A DNA stretch of 64,000 bases, from contig NZ_CP159289.1 of assembly GCF_040448675.1 (NCBI RefSeq), forward strand, positions 4,013,001-4,077,000, written 5' to 3'. How positions within the stretch are numbered: the stretch's first letter is position 1; every line of letters begins with the position of its first letter. This DNA comes from Dyadobacter sp. 676. GTDB taxonomy: Bacteria; Bacteroidota; Bacteroidia; Cytophagales; Spirosomataceae. Under the pieces are notes generated by a model. It had not been told where the DNA came from and did no database searches. It saw only the letters and a program-made list of their open reading frames with translations. Shown here piece by piece: positions 19,501 to 27,558 of this stretch. The position numbers were made by a program, and so were the translations under genes.

Positions 19501-19921
19501 GGCCGATCTTGTAGGCGCCGACAAACTGGAAAAATCGCAAGTCCTTACTGCCGACTATTTTCAGAACTCGATTTTAGTGAACGACGGCAAGGGTAACTTT
19601 ACCGTCAAAGCTTTGCCCGGCCGTGCGCAATGGGCACCCTATTACGACGCGCAGATTATCGATGCCAACGGCGACAAGTTGCCGGATGTACTCTTAATGG
19701 GTAATTTTTATGACTGTAACATTCAAATGGGCCGCTACGACGCCGATTACGGAACGGTGCTCATCAACAAAGGCAATTGTAACTTCCAGCCCGAGGTATT
19801 GAACGGCTTACAGGTACGCGGGCAGGTAAAGCGCCTGAAGGCCATTCAACTGAAAATCGGGACGGCCGTTGTGGCTGCGCGGAACGATAATACGCTGGCC
19901 GTGATAAAGCGCGGAAACTAA
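16571..19921 (+). CDS. FG-GAP/VCBS repeat lipoprotein with ASPIC/UnbV domain (copy 2)
   Basis: A paralog of the preceding gene, also 1116 residues, with FG-GAP blades (DLNNDGLVDLC, DYDLDGDLDMF, DFDGDGDLDVL) and an ASPIC/UnbV domain near 533-600 (NAIGAKCLVFK, RGFQSSMEVPLNIGLG, AVIWPDN). The lipobox is VIGSC. No in-frame ATG is available. TTG at 16571 gives the full ORF, and TTG at 16601 gives a more classical leader (MKKCLIILLAAVIGSC), so initiation is uncertain. A run of eight G at 16781-16788 does not break the frame. Base composition is slightly richer in G/C than copy 1, which suggests an older duplication or separate origin rather than a fresh copy. Confidence 0.92.
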   Translation: MLDPISINSLLKKCLIILLAAVIGSCGTKDEPVDYDFELLTADRTGIDFSNTLKPTKDFNIFYYMYFYSGGGGGAGDLNNDGLVDLCFTGNQQPNRIYLNRQDMKFEDVTGKANFSTGKGWSNGVSVVDINQDGMLDIYVSQVGDFENMKGHNLLFECQRITPEGIPVYEEKSKEYGLDLVVFGTQALFFDYDLDGDLDMFQLNHSVHQNGTFGRRDLFKDTTHPLAGDKLFRNEGGKFVEVTREAGIHSSALGYGLGLGVGDINFDGYPDMYVGNDFHENDYLYINQRNGRFNDETDSALMHTSQFSMGVDVGDLNNDVFPEIVSLDMLPSDYEILKKSEGEDTYSIFKYKIRQGYNYQFARNNLQFNNGNGTFSEIGTFAGIHATDWSWAALFTDFDNDGLKDLFISNGIPKRMNDIDYIKFVSDDVVQEKIRNKNFDENDPGLADKLPEIKLPNKFFRNQGGLSFSDLARNIKNDQVSYSNGAVYADLDNDGDLDIVTNNINEKAFVYENLANSKVGKNDFLRLYLKGKKGNLNAIGAKCLVFKKNNVLSYEKFPVRGFQSSMEVPLNIGLGKKAEIDSVAVIWPDNRYQILKANELQDSLSIGYRDGLPVFDYEAFKRGKESKSYAFDDIAAQIGLNVRHEENNFIEFDRNSLIPFEVTAEGPAIAVADINHDGLEDIYVGSSKMLRSHLYIQNANGKFGELPQPALAKDSTYEEVDAEWADVNNDGHPDLLVATGGNEFSHNSPYQMPRIYLSDGKGNLAAKEDAFTNIYVTASCIVPFDFTGDGHVDLLIGGRAVPLNYGETPRSYLLQNDGTGKFSDVTARYAPELASIGYVRSARLADMNKDGKQDIVVALEWDGICVFERNGNAFQKKVLTDRKGWWNFAMPYDFDGDGDLDVLAGNLGLNSRVKASEKEPVKMYINDFDGNGRKEPLLTTYLNGKEALFPTKMEMEKQMPVIRKKYIYATEFAKAGLADLVGADKLEKSQVLTADYFQNSILVNDGKGNFTVKALPGRAQWAPYYDAQIIDANGDKLPDVLLMGNFYDCNIQMGRYDADYGTVLINKGNCNFQPEVLNGLQVRGQVKRLKAIQLKIGTAVVAARNDNTLAVIKRGN

Positions 19922-19923
19922 GG

Positions 19924-20458
19924 TTATAACTTGAAATACAACCCGGTTGCGACACTGAAATTACGGGCGTATTGGTCGTACGTATGCAGAAAAGCGTTGT
20001 ACCGGAAATCTCACGTGTTGTTAGGTTTGGTCGTTTCGTTTTTGATTTTGGACGACAGCCTGGTATGGGAAATCTTGGTATAAATACCACCTGTAAATTT
20101 GGCTGCCAGCCGCGCAGCCCACCTTTTGCCTATATCATATTGCGCTCCCAGGCCTGCATTGAGCCCGATCATATGGACGGGCCTGTCGATCTCTATGTAG
20201 CCCGTCGCATAGCGATAGGGCGATTCTTTGGTTTCGCGATACCCCGCCATTGCCTAACCCGATCCTGCGGATCTCACGGAATGGAAATACGGCTGAGCCG
20301 CTTTGGGCGCCCTTTACGGTCACATCCCCTTTTTTGTGATGGATTAAAACCTTCCCCAATACAGGTTCTGGATTTTGGTTCAGGAACACAGAGTCCGTCT
20401 GGCAGAATGCTTTTACTGATAGGCAAACGGTTAGGAACAAGAGGAGAAGTCGGGCCAT
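19924..20458 (-). pseudogene. Decayed outer-membrane barrel-like protein
   Basis: Joined across frames, the minus strand encodes about 177 residues. They begin with a signal peptide (MARLLLLFLTVCLSVKAFCQ), continue through KVLIHHKKGDV and FPFREIRRIGLGN, then GYRETKESPYRYATGY and GLGAQYDIGKRW, and end with a barrel-like aromatic terminus (FSVATGLYFKL). Two lesions exist: a frameshift at the four C of 20242-20245 (one base too many), and an in-frame TGA at 20011-20013 after KNETTKPNNT, beyond which the frame reads on to the natural end. The stop may have been a Trp codon. It is a genuine pseudogene or a doubly mis-sequenced gene; the family is not recognised. Confidence 0.6.
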
Positions 20459-20518
20459 AAAAAAAATTTAGCATTCAAATATATTAAAGTATACTTAATA
20501 CTAAATCTTCCCGGATTA

Positions 20519-21307
20519 TTACAAACTTTCGGTTCTCCCGCCATCCACCGCCAAACTCACGCCACTGATACTCCCCGCAGCCGGACTAGCCAGGAACGCC
20601 ACCGAGGCGGCTACTTCTTTCGCCTCGCTGAACCGGCGGATGGGGATGCCGGCTTTCAGTTCGTCGGCTACCTGTTCCCTTGTTTTGCCCTGGTTTTTAC
20701 TCCGCATTTCCAAAACAGCGTCCAGCCGCGCCGTTTCGGTATAGCCTGGCAGCACATTGTTAACGGTAATGCCGTACTGGCCGAGTTCCAGTGAAAGTGT
20801 CTTGGCCCAGCTGGCTACGGCGCCACGAATGGTGTTGGACACGCCGAGGCCGATGATCGGCTGCTTCACCGACGTGCTGATGATGTTGATAATGCGGCCG
20901 AAACCTTCCCTTTTCATCGACGGCACCACCGACTGCGCCAGGAACTGGTTGTTGATCAAATGCATTTGAAAGGTTTTCAGGAACTGGTCGGTATCCGCTT
21001 CGATGATCGGGCCGCCGGAAGGACCGCCGGTGTTGTTTACGAGAATATGGACGTCGGGGCAGAGACGGAGGTAGTTTCCGATGGCTGATTTTACAGCTTC
21101 ATGGTCGGCGAAATCGGCGACTACATACCGGTGGAGCTGGCCGAGCGAAGTGTCCAGGTCTTCGACGGCTTCGCGCAGTTTTTCTTCGTTCCGGGCCACC
21201 AGGGTCACATTTGCACCGAGTAATGCTATTTCAACGGCGGCGGCGAGCCCGATGCCCTGGGTACTTCCGCATACGATCGCTGTTTTTCCGGTCAGGTCGA
21301 GGTTCAT
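20519..21307 (-). CDS. SDR-family protein lacking the catalytic Tyr-Lys pair
   Basis: A 262-residue classical-SDR fold with the cofactor motif GSTQGIGLAAA and NNTGGPSGG in place of the NNAG motif. Where active members have YxxxK, this one has a G-V-S-N-T-I-R-G-A segment, so both catalytic residues are absent. The C-terminus IPIRRFSEAKEVAASVAFLAS and GVSLAVDGG is normal. A 3-oxoacyl-ACP-reductase-like SDR subgroup with this substitution exists; its reaction is not established. It is transcribed away from purH, and the two promoters must share the 180-base spacer. Confidence 0.88.
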   Translation of the reverse strand: MNLDLTGKTAIVCGSTQGIGLAAAVEIALLGANVTLVARNEEKLREAVEDLDTSLGQLHRYVVADFADHEAVKSAIGNYLRLCPDVHILVNNTGGPSGGPIIEADTDQFLKTFQMHLINNQFLAQSVVPSMKREGFGRIINIISTSVKQPIIGLGVSNTIRGAVASWAKTLSLELGQYGITVNNVLPGYTETARLDAVLEMRSKNQGKTREQVADELKAGIPIRRFSEAKEVAASVAFLASPAAGSISGVSLAVDGGRTESL

Positions 21308-21391
21308 GGTTCTGGCTTTTTAAACTTGGTTTCAGAATGATAACGTTTTGTTTTTCGGCTGCTCCGCTTCCTGTTTCGTTGATTTTTCGGC

Positions 21392-21399
21392 TATCTTTG
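21392..21399 (+). promoter_or_regulatory. Putative -7 element of purH
   Basis: TATCTTTG matches the Bacteroidota -7 consensus exactly. No TTG lies at -33 spacing. It predicts a leader of about 80 bases before the purH ATG. Confidence 0.45.
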
Positions 21400-21484
21400 C
21401 GGTTTATTTTTCAACATGGGACAAGCCGAACTGCCGAATGTAAGCAAAATCCCGCATTTGTAATCTTAGAGCAAACGTTGCACA

Positions 21485-23022
21485 ATGTCTAAAAAAATCC
21501 AATCCGCGCTTATTTCTGTTTATTACAAAGACGGACTTGAGCCTTTGGTCCGCCTCCTGCACAATAACGGCGTAAAGCTGTACTCCACCGGGGGAACTCA
21601 GACTTTCATTGAAAATCTCAACATTCCCGTAACGGCGGCCGAGGAGTTGACCGGCTATCCTTCAATTTTCGGGGGGGGCGTGTTAAAACATTGCACCCTG
21701 CCATCATGGGCGGAATCCTGTACCGTCGCGACGACGCGGGCGATGTGGCGCAGGCGCAGCAGTACAACATCCCAGCTATCGACATGGTGGTGGTGGACCT
21801 TTATCCTTTCGAGGAAACGGTGGCATCCGGCGCAAGCGAGGAGGATATTATCGAGAAAATAGACATTGGCGGGATATCGCTGATCCGTGCGACGGCAAAG
21901 AATTTTAAAGACACATTGATCGTTTCTTCCCGCAGCCAGTATGCGGAGGTCGTCGAGTTGCTGAATGCTAAGGCCGGTGCGACAGATATCGAGGACCGTC
22001 GTTACTATGCAGGTCTGGCATTCGGTGTTTCGTCGCATTACGACGGAGCGATCAACCGCTTTTTTACTGCCGGAAATGAAACGACCGACAAAGCGCTCTT
22101 CGATTTCACCAGCCTTGCTTCGCAAACGCTTCGCTACGGCGAAAACCCGCACCAGAATGCGACGTATTATGGCGACCTGGAAGGTATTTTCGACAAATTG
22201 CACGGAAAAGAACTTTCGTATAACAACCTCGTGGACGTGGACGCCTGCGTGAGCCTGATCGACGAGTTTACAGACGCGGAGCCCACATTCGCCATTATCA
22301 AGCATACCAATGCCTGCGGTATCGCTACGGCGCCTACCGCCAAAGAAGCGTATGACAATGCATTGGCTTGTGATCCTGTTTCTGCCTTCGGCGGCGTTGT
22401 GATTACCAATGCGAAGGTTGATCTGGCAACGGCTGAGGAGCTTAACAAGCTGTTTATGGAAATCCTGATCGCGCCTGCATATGAAGAAGAGGCATTACAG
22501 CTTTTGAAATCAAAAAAGAACCGCATTCTGTTGAAGCGGAATACGGTGGAGCTGCCGCGGGTGATGTTTAAAACTATTTTGAACGGGGTATTGGTACAGG
22601 ATAAAGACCTTGCCACAGAAGGAGCCGCGCAATTCACAACCGTAACCGAGAAAGCGCCGACGGCGAGCGAGGTTTCGGCGTTGGAATTTGCATTGAAAGT
22701 TTGCAAGCATACCAAATCGAATACCATCGTACTGGCAAAGGAGAACCAGCTGCTGGCGAGCGGTACCGGGCAGACTTCACGTGTGGACGCGTTGCGCCAG
22801 GCGATCGAGAAGGCGAAATCGTTCGGGTTCGATCTGAAAGGGGCCGTTATGGCTTCGGATGCATTTTTCCCGTTTGCGGATTGCGTCGAAATCGCGCACA
22901 ACGCAGGCATTACCGCGGTGGTTCAGCCGGGCGGTTCTATCCGTGACAAAGATTCGGTGGATTATTGCAATGCGAATGGGCTTGCGATGGTAACTACCGG
23001 GGTTCGTCACTTTAAGCATTAA
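21485..23022 (+). CDS. purH: Bifunctional AICAR formyltransferase / IMP cyclohydrolase, one frameshift
   Basis: Catalyses the last two steps of de novo purine synthesis. The N-terminal cyclohydrolase part has ALISVYYKDGL, LYSTGGTQTFIE and VVVDLYPFEET; the C-terminal transformylase part has LRYGENPHQNA, KHTNACGIA, DPVSAFGG and SDAFFPFADCVE, with the typical end VTTGVRHFKH. The frame breaks at eight G (21671-21678). Six G restores the conserved IFGGRVKTLHP motif; nine would also restore the frame but insert an extra Gly. The two pieces are 21485-21862 and about 21679-23022. The repaired length of about 511 residues is normal. Because the gene is a housekeeping one, a sequence error is much more likely than inactivation. 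Confidence 0.95.
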
Positions 23023-23029
23023 TTTTTAG

Positions 23030-23075
23030 TTGCCACGAAGGCACGAACAGACACGAATTAGTGTCTTCGTGGCAA
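23030..23075. terminator. Hairpin after purH built from a GCCACGAAGGCAC-type word
   Basis: Arms TTGCCACGAAGGCAC (23030-23044) and 23061-23075 are complementary at 14 of 15 positions around a 16-base loop and are followed by AAAAAA on the plus strand and preceded by T runs. It probably ends purH transcription. The word GCCACGAAGGCACGAA is familiar to me as a dispersed intergenic repeat in this and related phyla. Confidence 0.6.
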
Positions 23076-23087
23076 AAAACATCAACC

Positions 23088-23900
23088 TTGAACCCACGCC
23101 GGAAAGTCGCCCGATTCTTTCTGACCGGATTACCCATCCTGTTGGGTAGCCTCTTTTTTCTCTACCCGCAAATCTTCTACTGCGAGCTCATCGCATTCTC
23201 CGATTTCAAGTCGACCGATAACAAGGTCTATTTCGGCCCCGGTATCGGCCGGGATAAATACAAAACCCTCAAAAGCACCATTGCACTCGCCGAGGCACGC
23301 ATCGACTCTTTTTATCAATGCAAAAAATCCAATCCCAAAATCATAGTCTGCCGGACGCCGCAGCAATACCAGAAATATTGCAGCAGTACCGAAGGCGCCG
23401 GATGCAGCATTGGTACACCCTGGGGAAGTTCTTATGTGATTCTCAACGCGCAGGGCATGAATATCGACGTGATTGCCCATGAAATGAGCCATATCGAGCT
23501 TTTGAAACGCGTTGGCTGGTGGAGAACCACTACCGGGATTCCGCAGTGGTTCAATGAAGGCCTCGCCCTTATGCTAGACCGCCGTTTCGTAAGCCACACT
23601 ACTCCGCGCGAACGCTACCGTGCTTACCGGTACGAATGGCGCTATTACACCCGCGACGGTCGCGACCTGCTGTTGCTGAAAGATATTTCCACGATGCGCG
23701 AATTTTTCGGCGGTGACCAGCGGCACGTCATGACGGCCTATATGACAGCCGGAATGGAGGTTTCGTACTGGCTTCTCGGGCATGGGGACGCTGGCTTGCA
23801 GCGGTTTATGGAACAGATGAGGGAAGGTGCATCATTCGAAGAGGCTTACGGCCCGGCAGGTCCTCACCATTTTAAGGGTTCGAAGAAAATATCAGAGTAA
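23088..23900 (+). CDS. Membrane-anchored metallopeptidase-like protein (HExxH)
   Basis: A product of about 270 residues with a single N-terminal hydrophobic segment (FFLTGLPILLGSLFFLY), so probably anchored with the bulk outside the cytoplasm. The zinc motif HEMSH fits HExxH, and a downstream WFNEGLALM segment supplies the second Glu, as in gluzincin (peptidase MA-like) proteins. TTG at 23088 (MNPRRKVARFF) is the likely start; GTG at 23061 lies inside the hairpin arm. No ATG is available. No partner gene is evident nearby. Function beyond probable proteolysis is unknown. Confidence 0.7.
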   Translation: MNPRRKVARFFLTGLPILLGSLFFLYPQIFYCELIAFSDFKSTDNKVYFGPGIGRDKYKTLKSTIALAEARIDSFYQCKKSNPKIIVCRTPQQYQKYCSSTEGAGCSIGTPWGSSYVILNAQGMNIDVIAHEMSHIELLKRVGWWRTTTGIPQWFNEGLALMLDRRFVSHTTPRERYRAYRYEWRYYTRDGRDLLLLKDISTMREFFGGDQRHVMTAYMTAGMEVSYWLLGHGDAGLQRFMEQMREGASFEEAYGPAGPHHFKGSKKISE

Positions 23901-24062
23901 AGCACTACGAATAAATGCTTGTAGGCTATATTTATGCGCTCCTTTTCAAAACAAGGTGAAATATTGGCGTGTATGTTTGCATTTTGTACTATTTTCGGAA
24001 AATAATGTACGTTTCAATCTAAGCTGATCAACCTCATTCATTCATCTATTTTATTATTTGAA

Positions 24063-25682
24063 ATGCAACAATTACAAACACTGGATTATGTCGTTTTCTT
24101 CTTTTACTTCATTGTAGTATCCGGTTACGGTTATTGGATTTATCAGCGGAAAAAATCAAAAGTAGAATCTACGAAGGACTTCTTTCTGGCGGAAGGTTCC
24201 CTTACCTGGTGGGCGATCGGCGCGTCGCTGATTGCATCGAACATTTCGGCGGAGCAGTTTATCGGAATGTCCGGAAATGGCTTTTCGATGGGTTTAGGGA
24301 TTTCCACCTACGAGTGGATGGCGGCAGCCACGCTGGTGATCGTGGCTGTTTTTTTTATGCCTATTTATCTCAAAAACAAGATATACACCATGCCCCAGTT
24401 CCTGAGCCAGCGCTACAACCAGTCGGTGAGCCTGATCATGGCGGTGTTCTGGCTGGCATTGTACATCCTGGTCAACCTTACTTCTATCCTGTACCTGGGT
24501 GCATTGGCGGTGTCGGGTATTTCGGGACTTAATTTCCAGTTTTGTATGATCGCCCTGGCGGTATTTGCGATCATCATTACCATCGGCGGGATGAAGGTAA
24601 TCGGTTTTACGGACGTAATTCAGGTATTCTTCCTGGTGATCGGTGGTTTGGCCACTACCTATCTGGCCATCAACCTGGTGTCGGACAACGCGGGTGTCGA
24701 AGGTATCGTGCAAGGCTTCAAGGTAATGCGCGAAAATCACGACGACCACTTCCACATGATCTTCCCCAAATCCAGCCCATTCTACATGCAATTGCCCGGG
24801 TTGACTGTTTTGCTGGGCGGTATGTGGATCGTGAACCTGAACTATTGGGGCTGTAACCAATACATTACCCAACGCGCATTGGGTGCGGACCTGAAAACCG
24901 CCCGTAATGGTATCCTCTTCGCGGCGTTCCTGAAATTGTTGATGCCCGTCATCGTGGTATTGCCCGGTATCGCGGCTTACGCATTGTACAGCAAAGGCAT
25001 GTTTCAGCAGGAAATGCTGGGCGAAGACGGCGTGATCAACGCAGATAAAGCCTACCCCGTCCTCCTTAACCTGCTTCCAACCGGTTTGAAAGGCCTTTCC
25101 TTCGCCGCATTAACGGCTGCGGTGGTAGCTTCCCTGGCCGGCAAGGCAAACAGCATTTCCACAATTTTTACGCTGGATATTTTCAAAAATTATATCGGTA
25201 AGAACGCCGACGAGAAAACGCTCGTGCGCATTGGCCGGGCGGTGGTCGTAATCTCGATGATCCTCGCGATCGTGGTTTCTCCTTACATGGGTATCGACAA
25301 GAAGGGGGGCTTCCAGTTCATCCAAGAAATGACGGGCCTCTTGTCGCCCGGTATTTTCGCTTCTTTCATAATGGGTTTCTTCTGGAAACGTACCAATTCC
25401 GCGGGCGCGTTGTTTGCGATCGTAGGCGGCTTTCTGATTGCCCTGGCGATGCACAATAATGTGTTCCCGTTCGCCGATTGGTCGCAGGTGCCGTTCCTCG
25501 ACCGGATGGGTATTGTGTTCGTGATCTGCGTCGTGGTGATGGTTATCCTGGGGCTCGTAATGCCGGATGAGAAGAAAGGGCTTGCCATCGACGCTTCGAT
25601 GTTCCTTCCGCACCGCAGCTTTGTGATCGGTGCAGTAGTAGTAATCGCTATTATTTCCTATTTGTACGGGCATTTCTGGTAA
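24063..25682 (+). CDS. Sodium/solute symporter, SSS family (SGLT-like)
   Basis: A 539-residue inner-membrane protein with about 13-14 hydrophobic segments, the expected size for the solute:sodium symporter family. It has the family's early signature ASLIASNISAEQFIGMSG and the segment WGCNQYITQRALGA, which together resemble sodium/galactose or sodium/sugar transporters such as vSGLT. The likely cargo is a monosaccharide, inferred from this resemblance and the glycan-utilisation genes in the window. The gene stands alone, followed by a strong terminator. Confidence 0.92.
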   Translation: MQQLQTLDYVVFFFYFIVVSGYGYWIYQRKKSKVESTKDFFLAEGSLTWWAIGASLIASNISAEQFIGMSGNGFSMGLGISTYEWMAAATLVIVAVFFMPIYLKNKIYTMPQFLSQRYNQSVSLIMAVFWLALYILVNLTSILYLGALAVSGISGLNFQFCMIALAVFAIIITIGGMKVIGFTDVIQVFFLVIGGLATTYLAINLVSDNAGVEGIVQGFKVMRENHDDHFHMIFPKSSPFYMQLPGLTVLLGGMWIVNLNYWGCNQYITQRALGADLKTARNGILFAAFLKLLMPVIVVLPGIAAYALYSKGMFQQEMLGEDGVINADKAYPVLLNLLPTGLKGLSFAALTAAVVASLAGKANSISTIFTLDIFKNYIGKNADEKTLVRIGRAVVVISMILAIVVSPYMGIDKKGGFQFIQEMTGLLSPGIFASFIMGFFWKRTNSAGALFAIVGGFLIALAMHNNVFPFADWSQVPFLDRMGIVFVICVVVMVILGLVMPDEKKGLAIDASMFLPHRSFVIGAVVVIAIISYLYGHFW

Positions 25683-25704
25683 GAGATAGCCCCATATTAA
25701 ACGA

Positions 25705-25740
25705 AGAAGGCCGGAATCTCGATTTCCGGCCTTCTTTTTG
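25705..25740. terminator. Bidirectional terminator between symporter and cyclophilin genes
   Basis: Arms AGAAGGCCGGAA (25705-25716) and 25724-25735 pair perfectly and a T run follows. The genes on each side converge on it. Confidence 0.8.
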
Positions 25741-25749
25741 TTCGGGATT

Positions 25750-26190
25750 TTAAGCCTCCTCGATAATCGTGATCTTTTGGATCTTATCGCCCTGACGGAT
25801 CAGATCTACCGTTTCCACGCCTTCCACCACGCGGCCGAAACAGGTATGGTTCCTGTCGAGGTGTGCGGTGTTGTTGCGGCTGTGGCAGATAAAGAATTGT
25901 GAGCCGCCGGTGTTGCGTCCCGCGTGCGCCATCGAAAGCACACCGCGATCGTGATATTGGTTTCCGCCGGTTAGCTCGCAATCGATCTTGTAGCCTGGTC
26001 CTCCGCGGCCTGTACCGGTAGGATCTCCGCCCTGGATTACGAAGTCCGGGATTACGCGGTGGAAAGTCAGGCCGTCGTAAAAGCCTTTTTTAGAAAGGTC
26101 AACAAAGTTTTTCACCGTATTCGGAGCGTCTTCATCGTAAAACTCGATGAGCATCGTACCCTTGTCGGTGATCATTTCCGCTTTTGTCAT
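25750..26190 (-). CDS. Cyclophilin-type peptidyl-prolyl cis-trans isomerase
   Basis: A 146-residue single-domain cyclophilin with the catalytic FHRVIPDFVIQGGDP segment, the SMAHAG and SQFFI motifs and CFGRVVEG. No signal peptide is visible, so it is probably cytoplasmic and assists proline-limited folding. The position of the eukaryotic cyclosporin-binding Trp is not Trp (LDRNHTCFG), as is common in bacterial members. It lies upstream of no co-directional gene within 100 bases and is convergent with the symporter gene. Confidence 0.95.
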   Translation of the reverse strand: MTKAEMITDKGTMLIEFYDEDAPNTVKNFVDLSKKGFYDGLTFHRVIPDFVIQGGDPTGTGRGGPGYKIDCELTGGNQYHDRGVLSMAHAGRNTGGSQFFICHSRNNTAHLDRNHTCFGRVVEGVETVDLIRQGDKIQKITIIEEA

Positions 26191-26307
26191 GTCAAAAAAT
26201 GAGTATTAAAAAATAAGGAACGTCGGGCAGTACCCTGTCATAACAACACAAAGAAAAGGATAATGTATCCTTTTCTTCACATGACTTTTCAAATAAAATA
26301 GCGGGGA

Positions 26308-27087
26308 TTATGTGTCGGTCCCGGAACCGGTTTCGGCTTTGGCCAGCGCTGCGGCTTTTTTCTGCTCCGTTTTGAATGCCGCCAGCCGGTCCACAACATC
26401 GCCGCTTACCCATTCGCGGCTTCTTTCAGGGTTGGAGAACCATTCTTTTACAGCGAGGATTTTGTAGAGGTATTTCGCTGTTTCCGAGTTGAGTCGGAGT
26501 TTGAAATAATCGTCTTTATTCTGCGAATCCATCCGGTTCTGGATGTGCGTCGGGCCTGCATTATAAGCAGCTGCTACCAATGTCCAGGAACCCAGTTGCT
26601 TGTACAAGCTGCGCAGGTACTTGCCCGCCGCGTGGGTAGATTTGACCAAATGTTTGCGGTCATCCCTGGTTTCGTTCACTACCAGGCCGAGAGATTTTGC
26701 GGTGGAGGGCATCAGTTGCCAGTATCCGCCTGCACCCCGACGAGACGTTACGTCGTCGTTCATGGCGCTCTCAATCAAAGGGATATACTTAAAATCGGCT
26801 GGTACTCCGTACTTCTTGAGAATCGGTTCGATGATCCGCATTCTCTTTTTCGTTGTGGTCATCAGCTTACGAAAAGTGGGGTTGTCGTAATTTCTGATCA
26901 TGTTTTGATATCGCTCAGCGATTCGAAGCTCTGATAAAGGAATGGCTTCGCCACAGAAGTCAATAGCAAGAAGATCTGAATCAATGATGGTTGTTTCTTT
27001 CAGCTCCTTCTTTTCCACCTCCACCTCGCTCACCGGGGCTTTCCCGAATATTGCGATTGAGAAGGCCATAAAGATAAGTCTAATCAT
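26308..27087 (-). CDS. Lytic transglycosylase (SLT domain)
   Basis: A 259-residue secreted murein-cleaving enzyme. The N-terminal hydrophobic stretch MIRLIFMAFSIAIFG is a short signal or anchor. The SLT fold is shown by IPLIESAMN with the catalytic Glu, GAGGYWQLMPSTAK and VAAAYNAGP. The C-terminus is Ala/Lys-rich and has no LysM repeats, unlike MltD. It probably trims peptidoglycan during growth. A TATCTTTG element lies about 50 bases upstream. Confidence 0.92.
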   Translation of the reverse strand: MIRLIFMAFSIAIFGKAPVSEVEVEKKELKETTIIDSDLLAIDFCGEAIPLSELRIAERYQNMIRNYDNPTFRKLMTTTKKRMRIIEPILKKYGVPADFKYIPLIESAMNDDVTSRRGAGGYWQLMPSTAKSLGLVVNETRDDRKHLVKSTHAAGKYLRSLYKQLGSWTLVAAAYNAGPTHIQNRMDSQNKDDYFKLRLNSETAKYLYKILAVKEWFSNPERSREWVSGDVVDRLAAFKTEQKKAAALAKAETGSGTDT

Positions 27088-27134
27088 GCATTTTGTATTT
27101 CGTGAAACATCATTTTAGGCGCAAGGCCGAAGTG

Positions 27135-27142
27135 CAAAGATA
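27135..27142 (-). promoter_or_regulatory. Putative -7 element of the lytic transglycosylase gene
   Basis: The minus strand reads TATCTTTG, an exact TAnnTTTG match. No TTG was found at -33 spacing. Confidence 0.4.
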
Positions 27143-27558
27143 ACGGGATTGAATAAATAAAATTTTGTTTTGAGGTAAAAAACTGATTTATAGATGATTG
27201 ATAAAAGTAGTTCTAGGATAAAAATAAGATCGCGGTATTTGGTGTTCCACAAGGTATCCTGAATAAAAACCGCGCCACTGCGGACGAAGGTGAAATTTTA
27301 ATTGGTAAAAAGTGCTTAGTGCAAAATGCGTATTCGCCATTTAAATGTAATTTTAGCAAGACGGGCAGTTTTTGATCGAAAGTTTTACCGATTGATCATC
27401 AACTGGTTACAAAGTATAGTTTTGGGGTAATAATGGTATTATTGTGGAAAATGTCGCCAATTAGATGGTGAAATTGGGATTCCGCGACATTTTTCGCTCC
27501 GTGTCATTTCGTTTCGCTAATGTGTTAACTTGCACTTTAGTAAGGCATTTTTTAGGAT
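27143..27558. other. A/T-rich divergent intergenic region upstream of the moco cluster
   Basis: No credible gene is present; a frame across its right end only shadows moeA. It contains the moeA promoter at 27392-27424 and a leader of about 130 bases. I looked for a structured leader that might be a riboswitch and saw no convincing long stems. Confidence 0.5.
27392..27424 (+). promoter_or_regulatory. Putative promoter of the molybdenum cofactor cluster
   Basis: TTG at 27392-27394 is followed after 22 bases by TAGTTTTG at 27417-27424. This fits TTG-N(17-23)-TAnnTTTG. It predicts a start near 27431 and a leader of about 128 bases. Confidence 0.5.

Noticed and set aside
18404..19540. Long minus-strand frame opposite the second FG-GAP gene
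   Set aside because: It is an antisense shadow; the plus strand has clear FG-GAP blades throughout and the minus product has no recognisable motif.
20011..20013. Selenocysteine at the in-frame TGA
   Set aside because: No selenocysteine insertion hairpin was evident downstream, no selenoprotein genes are near, and the same gene also has a frameshift.
23061..23087. GTG start for the HExxH protein
   Set aside because: The codon lies in the right arm of the post-purH hairpin; the downstream TTG at 23088 is more plausible.
27143..27558. Molybdenum cofactor riboswitch before moeA
   Set aside because: The leader is A/T-rich and I could not trace the several paired stems such an element needs.
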